NCBI RefSeq assembly: GCF_003573695.1 | Contig: NC_039358.1 | Location: 100,254,117 to 100,318,116, forward strand | Reading direction: 5' to 3' | Origin: Papaver somniferum | Taxonomy: Eukaryota; Streptophyta; Magnoliopsida; Ranunculales; Papaveraceae | Length of the DNA: 64,000 bases | Shown: piece by piece, positions 10,012-23,000 of the stretch | Position numbering within the stretch: the stretch's first letter is position 1 | Layout: every line of letters starts with the position of its first letter | The notes under the pieces: generated by a model | The model's database searches: none | Seen by the model: only the letters and a program-made list of their open reading frames with translations | Told to the model about the DNA's origin: nothing | Program-made: the position numbers and the translations under genes

Positions 10012-10280
10012 AATTATTGGACATTTAAGGTATTGGGCGTTTGAAGCACTCATGGTGTTGGGATTTAACATTTAGGATTTTCTTTCATTTGTATTTCAAT
10101 TCCTTCAAAACATTTGCAATACTTGCAATCAGTATTTGAATTCAGCAATTTATCAAAATTCAGTTCATATTTCGTAAAAGAAAATCTCTATCAAATCTAC
10201 AAGAAAATCATCAACCATTAGTCAATCAAAACCATCTAAATATCAAGAACCCAAGTATAAACCTCACATCTCTCAGAAGT
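10012..10280. other. Spacer between the convergent integrase tail and antisense gene
   Basis: No reading frame is seen here. The sequence (TTTAGGATTTTCTTTCATTTGTATTTC and onward) is conserved at 34010 and 54150. It would hold the 3' UTR of the minus-strand PMD gene. No specific terminator can be pointed out. Confidence 0.5.
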
Positions 10281-11033
10281 TCAGAAGTTCAAGAGATCAG
10301 CAAGAAAAGGCTTTCGCTCATCAGCATCCTTCAAGATTTGCAAAGCCTCCCTCTCCTTGTTCAACTCCTCGGTCAGCTTGGAAATCTTGTCCTCCTTCTC
10401 CTTCACAGCATCGTTTCGAAAGGGTATGTTCTTCTCACATGAATCCTTGATAACGTTTATTTGCTTACGAAGCCATTTCACGTTGAGGCCAAGTCTTTCT
10501 GAATTCTCCAAGTTAAACTCCCAATCAAAGAGTATATCTGGAGTCATGGTATTCCTGGGTCTCGTATGCATATCACTCACGACACGCAATATAACGCCTA
10601 CTTTCATGATTAAAGCATAAGAACGCCCAGGTTTCCTGTCAACGATCATGTGGCCGAACTTCTTCCATATCGTCTCATACAAGCGTGCATATCCAATGGG
10701 AACGCCGAATCCACCGACCAGTTCATGATACGGGAGTGAAGTGTTGAAGGGAGGATCGAAAGCGACCCATGCAGCTGGATATTCATACACTATTATACGG
10801 TTCTCGGTCACTGGAGTGGCTCCCACGACCAAAGCAACAGTTCCTTCGGTATTCTCCGCTGCTGTCTCAGTTTCTTCTATCACTGAGGCAACAACCATAT
10901 GGGTTTCCATAACAGCAGTAGCGACCTTCTCATGGCCTTGAAATGCAGGTATGGTTGTCTCTTCATCAATAACTCCGGAATGGTTAGAGTTATCATTGTT
11001 GGCTCCAGTATCCTCAACTTCGGTATTTAGCAC
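10281..11033 (-). pseudogene. Antisense PMD gene of A, last coding exon (exon 7)
   Basis: It is open for 250 codons, from a splice acceptor (TTCGTATTAG|GTGCTAAATA, boundary at 11034/11033) to its stop. There is no ATG: the exon starts at GTG because it continues an upstream exon in phase 0. The first 90 residues are acidic and low in complexity. Then comes a globular part with PYHELVGGFGVPIGYARLYE and GHMIVDR, and LFDWEFNLENSERLGLNVKW. The end is a charged coiled coil (KEKEDKISKLTEELNKEREA). Domains of this kind follow PMD regions in other plant proteins as I remember them. This exon is intact, but upstream exons of this copy are broken. Confidence 0.75.
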
Positions 11034-11678
11034 CTAATACGAAGATTACATGAGGTTAGAGTCACGAATCCAAAGGAGATTATGAAACACAGTATACCAG
11101 CAAGGCAACATCATCAAGGTTCATCATACTACATTCAAGGCACGAGCAAATAACATGAAAGTCATGAAAACACATTTTATGATGAGTCCGTCTGAAGAAA
11201 CTGAACTCTGCCCTGTACTAGGAGACGAACTGGGAGCAATATAAAAGGAATCCGAGGATGGATCATATTCCATTCTCTTTGTATGGATGTCCTCTATGAC
11301 ATGTCAAAATTTCATGGCAATCCGATGAACGAGCGAGTAGATGTGGCCAAAATATCAAGTGATGCGCAATCTGAAAAAGTTCTGGAAGTCTCCTGGAAGT
11401 TTACTATTCCGCCTTTTTCAGGCTCTAAACGTGATCAAAACTTAAAAATCTTGTTTGCTAAATCTTGGAAATTTTCCAGGCTTGAATTTTCACATGCAGA
11501 TCATCAAAATCCTTCTCCGGACGAAGATTCTACAGCGTTTCTATTAAAAAGCTGGGTTCTGAATTTTCTGACGACGAAATTCGACTAAGTTTTCATATAT
11601 TCACATGGGTTCTCATTCATTCATTCACAAGTCAGCACTTTTATCCTTCTATGAAGAATATACAGGATATATACTTAC
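11034..11678 (-). other. Intron 6 of the antisense PMD gene of A
   Basis: The donor is CTCAA|GTAAGTATAT (11679/11678) and the acceptor is CGTATTAG at 11034. At 645 bp it is close to the 653-bp and 655-bp introns in B and D and alignable to them. The plus-strand frame at 11283-11588 inside it is incidental. Confidence 0.7.
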
Positions 11679-11837
11679 TTGAGGAGTCTCCAAAGTGTCC
11701 AAGGGGTTGGAGTTGTCCACATCAACGACAAGAGGAACATCACTTCCATCCGGCTCCGAATCTTGGGAATTACCTCCATTCCCATTCCCAGAGGATGATT
11801 GAATTCCATAATTCTCCATATCCATGAAGACATCCTC
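11679..11837 (-). pseudogene. Antisense PMD gene of A, exon 6
   Basis: It covers 159 bp (53 codons, phase 0 on both sides), from TGTACAG|GAGGATGTC to CCTCAA|GTAAGT. It is open and acidic (EDVFMDMENYGIQSSSGNGN at its start). Length and both boundaries are identical in B and D. No domain is recognised; it is probably a disordered linker. Confidence 0.7.
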
Positions 11838-11909
11838 CTGTACACGTCCTCTATAATCAATATTTTCATCTATGAAGCACCACATTTGAACATGTGAAGA
11901 AATACTTAC

Positions 11910-11990
11910 AGTTTCTTCGTCACTCAAATCAGCGATTGCTTGTTCAGTGGCAGAAAATTGAAGACCTTCAAGACTCGATGGAGTAAAATT
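11910..11990 (-). pseudogene. Antisense PMD gene of A, exon 5
   Basis: It covers 81 bp (27 codons, phase 0), from TTGCAG|AATTTTACT to GAAACT|GTAAGTATT, and encodes NFTPSSLEGLQFSATEQAIA and a DLSDEET end. It is open. B has 75 bp and D 81 bp here; indels are multiples of three. Confidence 0.7.
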
Positions 11991-12073
11991 CTGCAACAAA
12001 ATTAACAACATTGGCTTCATGATTCTAATGTTAATAGCAATGAAAGTCACGGTGAGAAATATTGGGAACTCAC

Positions 12074-12201
12074 CAAAGCACTGGGGACTTTACGGTATTG
12101 GGTAACAGCTTATAACCTTTATGCCTGCCTTCTCCGCCATGAATAACCGCCCCAGTCTCTGAGAAATCTACACCGATTCGAGGTCGTATATTACGACCGT
12201 C
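12074..12201 (-). pseudogene. Antisense PMD gene of A, exon 4 (4-bp deletion)
   Basis: The acceptor is CCACAG|GACGGTCG and the donor CTTTG|GTGAGTTCC. The exon is 128 bp against 132 bp in B, because CAAAGAACCAACTGG in B is CAAAGCACTGG here. The deletion shifts the frame at the end of the exon. Confidence 0.65.
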
Positions 12202-12278
12202 CTGTGGTGAAATCCAGTAATATAATCAGAATACAGTTCTTATAATTTCGTGAAGATTATATGAAAAAAAAAACATAC

Positions 12279-13730
12279 CTGAGAGCATCCTGGAGACGAA
12301 TTTCGTTTATCACCAGAAAGATACTTCAATCTTGGTCTACTGGAAATCATCTCAGCCGAAGGAAGATCCTTGAATGGAGGTCTGGGAAATCTTACAAAGC
12401 CACGCAAACGCCCAAGTTGTTGATCCCATAATTATACATAACCTGGGGTTACATAGGCGAATCTATCAGAACCAGGAAACCAGTAGCTACTCCCATCCAC
12501 GTGAGTATGATCCAAATGAGTCCTGAGTTGCTCAACTGATGGCTTCCTTCTCCGTATGGTTGGAACACACTGATCCATACCCATTTGTCGAGCTGCTCTA
12601 TCAATGTTATACTCCTCCACTGAAAGCTCTCCAAACATGACTGATAGCAAATGACCAGGGGTGCAACTCAACATGAAAGATCTTTCACCATCACTCAGAT
12701 GCGCACCGGACGTCAAACTCGTGCTTCTCCAGTATTGAAAGTCATCGGCTGAGAAACATAATCAGGGACTGACACCCACGGGGGAAAATTGAACTCAGAT
12801 TCTTCATCTAACACATCAACAAAGCGTATTTTAGAACGAGGATGCTTTGTGGACCAACGCATGATCCTAGCATTATATTTCTCAGGGAAAGTATGACGCG
12901 CATCAGTATTCGGTCCTTGCAGAACATTACGTGGAGTAGGTGCATAATTCTTAAAATGCTCCCACATCAAAGCTTGAAGAAACATCGTGTTGGAATAACA
13001 CTCAATCTTCATAGAGACGTTCGACACACTGGAGTCTATAATCAAGGAGTCCAGGTTGTAATACAAGGAGCCTAAGAATAAACTACCTATCGGAAGTTGC
13101 TCACCTTGAGTCATCTTAATAGCAAAGGGAATCACAAAAGGCTTCAACAAGTTTCCACTGTCTTCAAAAACGTCTCTGGACAACCATAAACATAAGAAAG
13201 CAGCAATGGGTAACATACCGTCGATGGGTTTATCAGAAACCTCGTCTTTGGGCCACCAGTGTGTCAACCAGGAAGCATAGCATCCTTTACTACCAACCTG
13301 ATTCGCTTTCTCCATTGCAGCTGTCAAGACATGAGAAACGGCGGTCTCCTCATCTGAAAGGTCCCCAGGAATATTTCCCGTGATTGGGAGATGCATCAGA
13401 GCCGCTACATCTTCTAAGGTAATGGTAAACTCTCCCCATCTACATATCAAAGTGTGAGTGAGAATGCATCAGCGAGCAAACAGAGCCACAATACCACTTG
13501 CGTCATGATAAATGAACAACTCTCCAGAAGCTTGAATAGCTCTCGTCACCTGCGCCTGGTCAAGCATAGTCCTCACATGAGGAAAACCCAACATATGCCT
13601 CGCCCAGCCGGCAAATTTCTCCAAAGGTCGTCGAGAAAGCTTAAAACTCTATGATCGATGAGGTGAAGATCCCTCGTTCAAGACAAAATCGAATCAATGT
13701 CTTAGGAGTCACCAATTTCTTCTGAGTAAC
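12279..13730 (-). pseudogene. Antisense PMD gene of A, exon 3, C-terminal part (PMD core)
   Basis: This piece holds the plant mobile domain. Two open stretches (12713-13450 and 12432-12716) overlap in different frames, so a frameshift lies near 12715. The part at 13451-13730 has further frame damage. Diagnostic motifs are WGEFTITLEDVAALMHLPIT and FLCLWLSRDVFEDSGNLLKP, which match PMD proteins (MAIN/MAIL1-like and their transposon relatives). The exon ends at a donor after 12279 (CTCAG|GTATGTTT). The N-terminal part was split off by element G and lies at 23164-23393. Confidence 0.8.
13726..13730. repeat. Left target-site duplication of element G (GTAAC)
   Basis: GTAAC precedes G and is repeated at 23159-23163. 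The uninterrupted sequence CTGAGTAACATTTCTGGG is visible at 37676 in element B. Confidence 0.95.
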
Positions 13731-16700
13731 TGATCGATGTCGTATGCGTCAAAAATAAATTACTTTCTCACTACTCAAAATATATAATATAGCAAGGGTA
13801 AGAAAGGATCGTTCCCACAGAGAGGATCTAGGTTGTCAAATTGTTTCGGTTTCCTATACAAACAAGGGGGATTTCTGATTTTTATGTAAAGGAAAATAAA
13901 CTAAAAGCAAATGATGAAATAAACAAGCAAATCAATAAGATGAAGATATTGGTCAAGGATTAGTTTTCATTCACAAACATGAATTTGTAACAATAACTAG
14001 AATTGAAATTTAATCTCAACTTTTATCAAAAATCCTAGGATACCTTGATCGCAAGAATATCCCGCTAATTTCCTCTTGTCATCAACAAACACATTAAAAG
14101 ATGCGAAAGTGAATTCTTCCTAGAAAGCAACCTAAAGTGTAAAAGCACAATTAAGTTTAACTCCCTAAGAGCACTAAGTTCTATGAAATAAGACTAATCA
14201 ATGCAAACGAACGTGTAAAAGCACTAATCCGTTTTAATAAAGGTTATAATCCACTTGTGACTACTAGGATGTATCACTACAAGCAATAATCACAATTATG
14301 CTACTTGTATTCAAGGTGTATCACGATTACGTATAATAAACCCTAAACTAGCAATAGATATGATTACAAGTTCTACCAATTTGCAACTTGACAAAACTAC
14401 CAATCAATCATACATGCGATATTTCTAGTAAATCATAATCGACAAAACATGGAGACAAAAGTAATTTATTGAATGAAAACTCATATTTGGAAATCCAACT
14501 TATTCCTTAACCAATAATAAGATTAACTACTCATGGCATAAGAGTTCATAACAAGGAGAAAAAGAAAGGGTTTCATCTTTCTAAACCCTAGAACCAAAGT
14601 AGAAGTAGAAGATAAAATGATAATCTCCAACCCTTAAAATAGAGCCGTCCTATATATAGAGTTTTGTAACCTCTTCTTTAAGAAACTAGAAGACCTAGCA
14701 AAAATAGGAAAGTGCACCTCCTAAAAATTGTGTCCCGTACATCAAACCCCGTGCAAAGTAGGTCGCCAAAGTCGCCAAACAAGTCACGTCCAAGGCTGGT
14801 CACGTCCAAGGCTGGTCACGTTCAAAGATGTCCAAGCAAAACAACTGGGCTCACGTCACCCAAGTCCAGCCCATTTTCTCATTATTGGCTTGTCAGTTCT
14901 GTGGAATTGACAGCCTATTTTCAACGACTGTCACCCATCGAGTTATTCTGATCACTGTCTTGACTCGAGCTGTTCTTCTTTCATCATCCAAATATGGTAG
15001 CACAGCAAACTCGGATTCCCAAGTCCTCTGTATATATCTCTCTCGTGCTCCACTGAGACAGTCAGCAGCTCCAACTCTTTCTTCTCCATGGCAGCAAAAC
15101 ATTTATCACTCTTCTTATCAACCACCAGCATCGACCATTACAACTCTTTTCTCGATTACCATCATTACTGCCATTAATCTCCATTGTTACTGCCAGGATC
15201 ATTTACATCACTGACGGGCGACGGCCATCTCTGCTTATCAAGAACAACTTCCTTCATCGTCGAGAATCGACCTCCATCCAGCTCAGCTCATTAGTCACCG
15301 AGTAATCAGCACTCCCATGATAATCACCATCACGAGCTCTCCATATGCATGAGCTCCTGTCCTTCATCGCTGTCGTTCAGTCTCATCACCTCAGCCATTC
15401 ATAGCCATCATATACTGCAGCAAACTCTCCTCCCTTTCGACTTCGAACTCAAAACTTCCTGAACCTGCCATCATTCCCTGTATAGCTCGTTACTCCTCGT
15501 CAGCCAACCATCACTGCCATGCAGTCCCGTAAACTCAATTTGAACTCATTATACTCTCAACCGTTTGACTTATCTTGAGATCCATATGGCTGCAGTCAAC
15601 CTCCAACCATCGTCGATGACAGAAACACCAACGTAATACCCTCCACAGCTTCCTCCATTCTCTGAGATTGACAGCAACCTACTCGACTTCTTCTTTCTCA
15701 GCTTCAATGAACCATTCCGTTACTGCCATCGACTACCAGCAGCACCTCCATCTCTGCCAAGATCCGTTCTCGATCTCTATCACTTCCAATCACCAGCTCG
15801 AGCTTGTCTTGATTCTCTCCATCACATGCTCCTCAACAACATCACTTCCCTGTCCTTCGAGCTCAAGACTCGACAAGCCTGATTTTGGCAGGCCTTTGAG
15901 CAAACACATTGTGTACATTTTTCTGTTGCTTCATAGATGAACTTGTTGTTGATTCCGATATCAAATTCTTTCTCCTTCCCTGCGCATAATTAAAATTTCA
16001 TACACACCCAATCAATCCAAACCATTCAGAACTCTAAATCACACATTATCTCTTTCATTCATTGTCTGTTTTAATGGCAACAAGCTCTTATTCTTCCGTG
16101 TCTTTTCTCAGCTGCAATGAATTCAAATCCTCTTGGCTCGAGTTTGAGAATAACCCAATTCCTGATTCTTGTCAATCCTTCAAAACCCATCTTAATCTTC
16201 TCTTCAAAACCCATCCTAATCCTCTTATCTCGACAAACAACTCGAGCTCCTTACAGCCAAACCCGTTATCACTGCCAAACTCCAAACTCGAGCCAAACTG
16301 CCTCGGGAATGGTAGCAGCAAACTCTCACAGTCGTGTTCACACAGCAACACCTTGGACCCATCGTTGCCGGCAGTAAAGCTTTGGTTTCTTCCATGTATA
16401 AACTCATTCGACCTAGTTCTGTTATAAAGGAGGAGGTGCCCCCTTAACGAGCTGTCTGTCTGCCTTTAGCAAACCTTAGTGACTCCCCATAGCAATGCTT
16501 GCTTGAATATTAGGCTTCCCCCTAGTAATCTCTCAATTCCTTTGTAAACGTGGCTGCCTCCTAGTAGAAGTGGCGTCCGCCTTTAACAATTCTGTGCTGT
16601 CTCAGTTTTGCGGCAACTTTTACTTGCTTCAACCGCTTCCAGATTCTTCATACGACGTCGGTATGACTGTATTCTTTCGCCATTGCCTTCGTCTTTTCGT

Positions 16701-16879
16701 CCTCTTCAAGTTGATGCGAATAAACTTTGGATTTGAGCTAGTTCCACTTCCTTTTGGTTAAGATAGCCTCAAACACTTAAGGAACTCAAAAGCAAACAAA
16801 ATCAAAGCATAATGATACAAAAACTACCAAGAAAGCAAAGCATTTAAGTACCTAACTAGTGCAAATATTGCACCTATCA
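13731..16879 (-). mobile_element. Element G 3' LTR (in its own orientation)
   Basis: It runs from TGATCGATGTCGTATGCGTC to TTGCACCTATCA and is a near-identical copy of 20027-23158. A 19-bp direct repeat, GTCACGTCCAAGGCTG (copies at 14782 and 14800), is present in both LTRs. Frames such as 14828-15214 and 16062-16427 have no recognisable protein and recur only because the LTR is duplicated. Confidence 0.93.
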
Positions 16880-16898
16880 AATTCCCCCACACTTTCCT
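16880..16898 (-). other. Polypurine tract of element G
   Basis: On the minus strand GGAAAGTGTGGGGGAATT abuts the LTR start TGATAGG. This is the usual form of the plus-strand primer in plant gypsy elements. Confidence 0.85.
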
Positions 16899-18428
16899 TT
16901 TGCTAGTCCTCGAGCAAATCAAACAAAACAAAAATACAACAACTCCGTGTCGTCGAGGCTACGGTTACTCCTAGCATGAATAACAACCTTTAAACCCCTA
17001 GGTGTCCCTAGTGGACGAGTTATAGTCTCGTGAAGGTTTACAAGAGGTGTACCTACTTAACCTTTACTTCCAAAATCCAGCTACTTGTGAAAAGTTTATG
17101 GCACTAAACATTTTTTATTCGATGGCATACAATCAATGATTACAGGAGGAAGTACCCACTTTCAAATCCAATTCATTCATAAATTAGTAATAAAGCTTCA
17201 TTCGGAAAGTTGAACACAACCACAATACTCGGAATCTAATCAACCACAATCACATGAAAAGATTAAGAAGATGGATATAGAAAGTAGATGGTGGCGAACT
17301 GTTGACTAAGGTGAACGGTGTTTCCCATATCTGTCTGAAGGTCACTGCCAAAACAAACCTAAAAACCCTATTGGATTGAGCTACTGGTCCGAATACTAAT
17401 ATCAACACGACTGACATATACAAGGGAACCAGCGGTCGACAAACTTAATTCTAGATCAATTCACTGGCATATACAAGGGAACCAGTGATCGATTTTATTC
17501 AACACAATAATAGTATTTTTCTTCTTTTTCTTTTCTTTTTCCGATTTTTTTCATTGACATCATGATTGGATCTTGTGGATCCAAGCGCATGTTTCTTGTC
17601 AGCAGATTACATGATAGTTCCCTTGGATCCTGCACTCCACGCTTGCTTAGGCGACGAAGACAGGGAGAACACACACATATTGCTTTGTCCAAGTGTCATA
17701 TTTATTCCTTTGGTCAATTGGTCGGTCTTTTTTTTTTTAGTAACTCAACCACTCTATTTCATCCTAGCAGTGATAACAATTCGATGTTCGTGCCCCACCA
17801 ATTCACTTAGAGAAACAATAGATAAATATGGAAAAATAAAAATAGAACATGATATGGTGACGACTCCGAGATATGGTGACAACTAACATATTATTTATTT
17901 TTATATTTTGTTCGTTTTCATATGAATAGACTCTACTAATGGGTTCCTCGACTCCTACAACCACGATGTTTCCATTAGTGTAAGGCACAAGTTGCTAGAC
18001 TTTCTCTTCTTTCTTTTTTTTTAGTTTTTCTTAACAAGGATAAAAACTCTATATGCAAAAGACTTAAACTTCACATTGTCCTCAATGTGAAAAACCGAAA
18101 ATTCTGAATTCTGACGTACCAGCAGATAAAACACAAAAACTGTACAAATTGGTAAGGAATTTGGCAAAACACTATTTCACAAAAGTTGTTCGCCTACGTC
18201 TTTTCTACACAGTGTCAAAAGAGCACAGTGTTTAGATAAACGGTCTGACAGTTATGGTCTCTGGACTGAACTACGGGCAGTCTGAAATTTTCTGACGAAA
18301 AGGTATTCATCATCATTTTCTTCTAAAATAGATTATCGACTCAAGGAAGTTAAACATGGGGATGCAAATATGATATGAAAAACGAAAGATAGAAATACAA
18401 ACTCAGTGGGTTGCCTCCCATTTAGCGC
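16899..18428 (-). other. Non-coding 3' internal region of element G
   Basis: No supported gene is present. Features are a pyrimidine-rich run near 17512-17552 and a repeated CATATACAAGGGAACCAG motif (17415 and 17467). The short frames at 17495-17886 overlap one another on both strands and are not credible. Confidence 0.6.
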
Positions 18429-18899
18429 TTAGTTTAACATCTGTAGCCCGACTTGCACGACGAATTCCCCATACACCAATAATCGGAAAAGTTGTGGATC
18501 CACCCATAGCACCTGTTTTAAAAACACTAGCTTCACACAAATATTAGTAACATAAAACAGAAACGAAGCTATTAACCGATAAAAGTTTCCCCCACACTTA
18601 TTCTTGTCCACACTTGGAAGTGTATAAAGAATATAGAAGTCAGGTACTTCCACGGTTTCTTGTTCCAAAATCTGCATAGTTTGAGAATCAAGTATCTCTA
18701 ATGGCGGAAATCGAGAAACAAACTCACTTAACAATGTTTCCGAAGCACATATATTTAAACCAATAAGAGGTAAAGGAGAAGAAACAATAGGCAAAAGGTT
18801 AGACAAACCTTGCACAATCTCTTTTAGCACGGAATCCTCTTCATCCTCGAAAAATTCAAGTGAATTATTCACCTCTTGTATATCGTGGTCCTCTATCAA
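18429..18899 (-). pseudogene. Unrecognised frame of element G (156 codons)
   Basis: The frame starts at ATG 18899 (MIEDHDIQEVNNSLEFFEDE), is acidic at first, then hydrophobic, and ends with KQVLWVDPQLFRLLVYGEFV. Its end lies next to the 3' untranslated part of G. I recall similar endings in proteins from other plant LARD-type elements but cannot name a function. It is probably the C-terminal remainder of the gag-like product; a break separates it from the next frame upstream. Confidence 0.4.
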
Positions 18900-19064
18900 A
18901 CTTTAGAACCATTCTTCGTCCGTTTCTGCCTTAACCAAAGTCTTGACATCAACATCTGCACTACAATCCTTTGCAAGCTCAATTGGGTCTTCCACAATAT
19001 TGATCATATCGGTTTCATTCTCAACATACTCCTCTTTTTTGTAAGGCACATACTCTTTTGCGGA

Positions 19065-19505
19065 TCAAAATTTTATTATAAGAAACTTTTTTAGAACACT
19101 CAAAAATGCAGCATCCTCAAGCTCCACCCTTTGAATAGGCTCTTGATCATTATTAAGATCAATGATTGAGTAATCTACACAAGTGTCATCATAGCCCTTT
19201 TCATCTTCATCTTGATCCCAGAATTGTACACCTTTGTACATCTCCATTGTACACCTTTGGGTAATGTCACCATGAGTTGCTTCAAATGACGTATCTTCAT
19301 AATCATCGTCAATTTCATAGCTAACATAAGATTGGTTGTCGCTGAATTTAGTGTTGCTAACCTCAAACTCATCCTTTTGAATAGGCGAATGATCATTATT
19401 AAGATCAAGAGTTGAGTTAGCTACACAATTATCGACGAAAGTCCCAAAAGGTTGGCCTTTCTCAACATTAGCATCAATCAAATATTCATCACACATCACA
19501 GGCAC
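19065..19505 (-). pseudogene. Acidic linker frame of element G (146 codons)
   Basis: This minus-strand frame is rich in Asp, Glu and Asn and contains two related modules (VANSTLDLNNDHSPIQKDEF and SIIDLNNDQEPIQRVELED), an internal duplication of about 80 residues. It overlaps the upstream gag-like frame by a few bases in another frame, so one frameshift probably broke a longer reading frame. No enzymatic motif is seen. Confidence 0.45.
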
Positions 19506-19900
19506 ATTAGAATAGTTATTGTTTTTAAAGCAAAGTTCTTCCTCATACCTTTCTTCTTTGATTTGATCAATATCTCTTTGTAAGTTAGCAATACCTTCAC
19601 GAAGTTCTTGGAGTTGCTCTTCTGTAGCCTCTTTATCTTTTTGGAACTCTTGTTGTACAAGTTGGAAACTTTGTCTAGAAAGTCAGAGACTTTTTGTTCA
19701 CGAGCATAAGAATCCTCCCATCCTTGTGGTTCTTCACACACATACCCGCCATAAGGTTGTTGAGGAAAACCATAAGGATCCATAGAATATTGGTCATAGC
19801 CAATGAATTGGTTTTGATTATACCCCTGGAATTGTTGGAAGTCGTCATGTTGTTGAGATCGTTGGAAACCGTATCCATTGTTCCAAAATACTCCATCCAT
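19496..19900 (-). pseudogene. Gag-like Q/N/Y-rich N-terminal frame of element G
   Basis: It starts at ATG 19900 (MDGVFWNNGYGFQRSQQHDD), about 100 bp downstream of the primer site on the minus strand. It is rich in Gln, Asn, Tyr and Gly up to YGFPQQPYGGYVCEEPQGWE, then turns into a Lys-rich predicted coiled coil. The composition resembles gag-like proteins of Athila-type non-autonomous elements. There is no zinc knuckle. The frame is probably shifted after residue 60 or so, since a second frame (19675-19896) overlaps it. Confidence 0.5.
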
Positions 19901-20003
19901 GAGAAATAAGTACCTGAAACACGATTCTCAAAACAAGTTTAAAAACCAGAAAAACAAGAAAAACAAAAATATAAGAAACCAAAAACAAGTGACAACCGCT
20001 GCC

Positions 20004-20021
20004 TCCCCGGCAGCGGCGCCA
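20004..20021 (-). other. Primer binding site of element G
   Basis: On the minus strand TGGCGCCGCTGCCGGGGA lies five bases after the LTR end. It resembles the Athila-type primer site TGGCGCCGTTGCCGGGGA, which I recall as complementary to tRNA-Asp. Confidence 0.85.
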
Positions 20022-20026
20022 AAATT

Positions 20027-23000
20027 TGATCGATGTCGTATGCGTCAAAAATATATTACTTTCTCACTACTCAAAATATATAATATAGCAAGGGTAAGAA
20101 AGGATCGTTCCCACAGAGAGGATCTAGGTTGTCAAATTGTTTCGGTTTCCTATACAAACAAGGGGGAATTTCTGATTTTTATGTAAAGGAAAATAAACTA
20201 AAAGCAAATGATAAAATAAACAAGCAAATCAATAAGATGAAGATATTGGTCAAGGATTAGTTTTCATTCACAAACATGAATTTGTAACAACAACTAGAAT
20301 TGAAATTTAATCTCAACTTTTATCAAAAGTCCTAGGATACCTTGATCGCAAGAATATCCCGCTAATTTCCTCTTGTCATCAACAAACACATTAAAAGATG
20401 CGAAAGTGAATTCTTCCTAGAAAGCAACCTAAAGTGTAAAAGCACAATTAAGTTTAACTCCCTAAGAGCACTAAATTCTATGAAATAAGACTAATCAATG
20501 CAAACGAACGTGTAAAAGCACTAATTCGTTTTAACAAAGGTTATAATCCACTTGTGACTACTAGGATGTATCACTACAAGCAATAATCACAATTATGCTA
20601 CTTGTATTCAAGGTGTATCACGATTGCGTATAATAAACCCTAAACTAGCAATAGACATGATTACGAGTTCTACCAATTTGCAACTTGACAAAACTACCAA
20701 TCAATCATACATGGCGATATTTCTAGAGAATCATAATCGACAAAACATGGAGACAAAACTAATTTATTGAATGAAAACTCATATTTGGAAATCCGACTTA
20801 TTCCTTAACCAATAATAAGATTAACTACTCATGGCATAAGAGTTCATAACAAGGAGAAAAAGAAAGGGTTTCATCTTTCTAAACCCTAGCACCAAAGTAG
20901 AAGTAGAAGATAAAATGATAATCTCCATCCCCTAAAATAGAGCCGTCCTATATATAGAGTTTTGTAACCTCTTCTTTAAGAAATTAGAAAACCTAGCAAA
21001 AATAAGAAAGTGCACCTCCTAAAAATTGTGTCCCGTACATCAAACCCCGTGCAAAGTAGGTCGCCAAAGTCGCCAAACAAGTCACGTCCAAGGCTGGTCA
21101 CGTCCAAGGCTGGTCACGTTCAAAGATGTCCAAGCAAAACAACTGGGCTCACGTCACCCAAGTCCAGCCCATTTTCTCATTATTGGCTTGTCAGTTCTGT
21201 GGAACTGACAGCCTATTTTCAACGACTGTCACCCATCGAGTTATTCTAATCACTGTCTTGACTCGAGCTGTTCTTCTTTCATCATCCAAATATGGTAGCA
21301 CAGCAAACTCGGATTCCCAAGTCCTTTGTATATATCTCTCTCGTGCTCCACTGAGACAGTCAGCAGCTCCAACTCTTTCTTCTCCATGGCAGCAAAACAT
21401 TTATCACTCTTCTTATCAACCACCAGCATCGACCATTATAACTCTTTTCTCGATTACCATCATTACTGCCATTAACATTTACATCACTGACGGGCGACGG
21501 CCATCTCTGCTTAACAAGAACAGCTTCCTTCATCGTCGAGAATCGACCTCCATCCAGCTCAGCTCATTAGTCACCGAGAAATCAGCACTCCCATGATAAT
21601 CACCATCACGAGCTCTCCATATGCATGAGCTCCTGTCCTTCATCGCTGTCGTTCAGTCTCATCACCTCAGCCATTCATAGCCATCATATACTGCAGCAAA
21701 CTCTCCTCCCTTTGGACTTCAAACTCAAAACTTCCTGAACCTGCCATCATTCCCTGTATAGCTCGTTACTCCATCTCGTCAGCCAACCATCACTGCCATG
21801 CAGTCCCGTAAACTCAATTTGAACTCATTATACTCTCAACCGTTCGACTTATCTTGAGATCCATATGGCTGCAGTCAACCTCCAACCATCGTCGATGACA
21901 GAAACACCAACGTAATACCCTCCACATCTTCCTCCATTCTCTGAGATTGACAGCAACCTACTCGACTTCTTCTTTCTCAGCTTCAACGAACCATTCCGTT
22001 ACTGCCATCGACTACCAGCAGCACCTCCATCTCTGCCAAGATCCGTTCTCGATCTCTATCACTTCCAATCACCAGCTCGAGCTTGTCTTGATTCTCTCCA
22101 TCACATGCTCCTCAACAACATCACTTCCCTGTCCTTCGAGCTCAAGACTCGACAAGCCTGATTTTGGCAGGCCTTTGAGCAAACACATTGTGTACATTTT
22201 TCTGTTGCTTCATAGATGAACTTGTTGTTGATTCCGATATCAAATTCTTTCTCCTTCCCTGCGCATAATTAAAATTTCATACACACCCAATCAATCCAAA
22301 CCATTCAGAACTCTAAATCACACATTATCTCTTTCATTCATTGTCTGTTTCAATGGCAACAAGCTCTTATTCTTCCTTGTCTTTTCTCAGCTGCAATGAA
22401 CCCAAATCCTCTTGGCTCGAGTTTGAGAATAACCCAATTCCTGATTCTTGTCAATCCTTCAAAACCCATCTTAATCTTCTCTTCAAAACCCATCTTAATC
22501 CTCTTATCTCGACAAACAACTCAAGCTCCTTACAGCCAAACCCGTTATCACTGCCAAACTCCAAACTCGAGCTAAACTGCCTCGGTAATGGTAGCAGCAA
22601 ACTCTCACAGTCGTGTTCACACAGCAACACCTTGGACCCATCGTTGCCGGCAGTAAAGCTTTGGTTTCTTCCATGTATAAACTCATTCGACCTAGCTCTG
22701 TTATAAAGGAGGAGGTGCCCCCTTAACGAGCTGTCTGTCTGCCTTTAGCAAACCTTAGTGACTCCTCATAGCAATGCTTGCTAGAACAGTAGGCTTCCCC
22801 CTAGTAATCTCTCAATTCCTTTGTAAACGTGGCTGCCTCCTAGTAGAAGTGGCGTCCGCCTTTAACAATTCTGTGCTGTCTCAGTTTTGCGGCAACTTTT
22901 ACTTGCTTCAACCGCTTCCAGATTCTTCATACGACGTCGGTATGACTCCATTCTTTCGCCATTGCCTTCGTCTTTTCGTCCTCTTCAAGCTGATGCGAAT

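Noticed and set aside
11283..11588. 101-codon plus-strand frame in element A
   Set aside because: It lies in intron 6 of the antisense gene. B and D do not keep it open, and it has no recognisable domain.
14712..16761. Several 60-128-codon frames in the G LTR (for example 14828-15214, 16062-16427) and their copies at 21010-23040
   Set aside because: They overlap in several frames on both strands, have low-complexity Ser/Leu composition, and are duplicated only because they lie in LTRs.
18429..19900. Element G frames considered as a host gene
   Set aside because: They lie between G LTRs, on the strand of the G primer site, with gag-like composition and frame breaks. They belong to the element.
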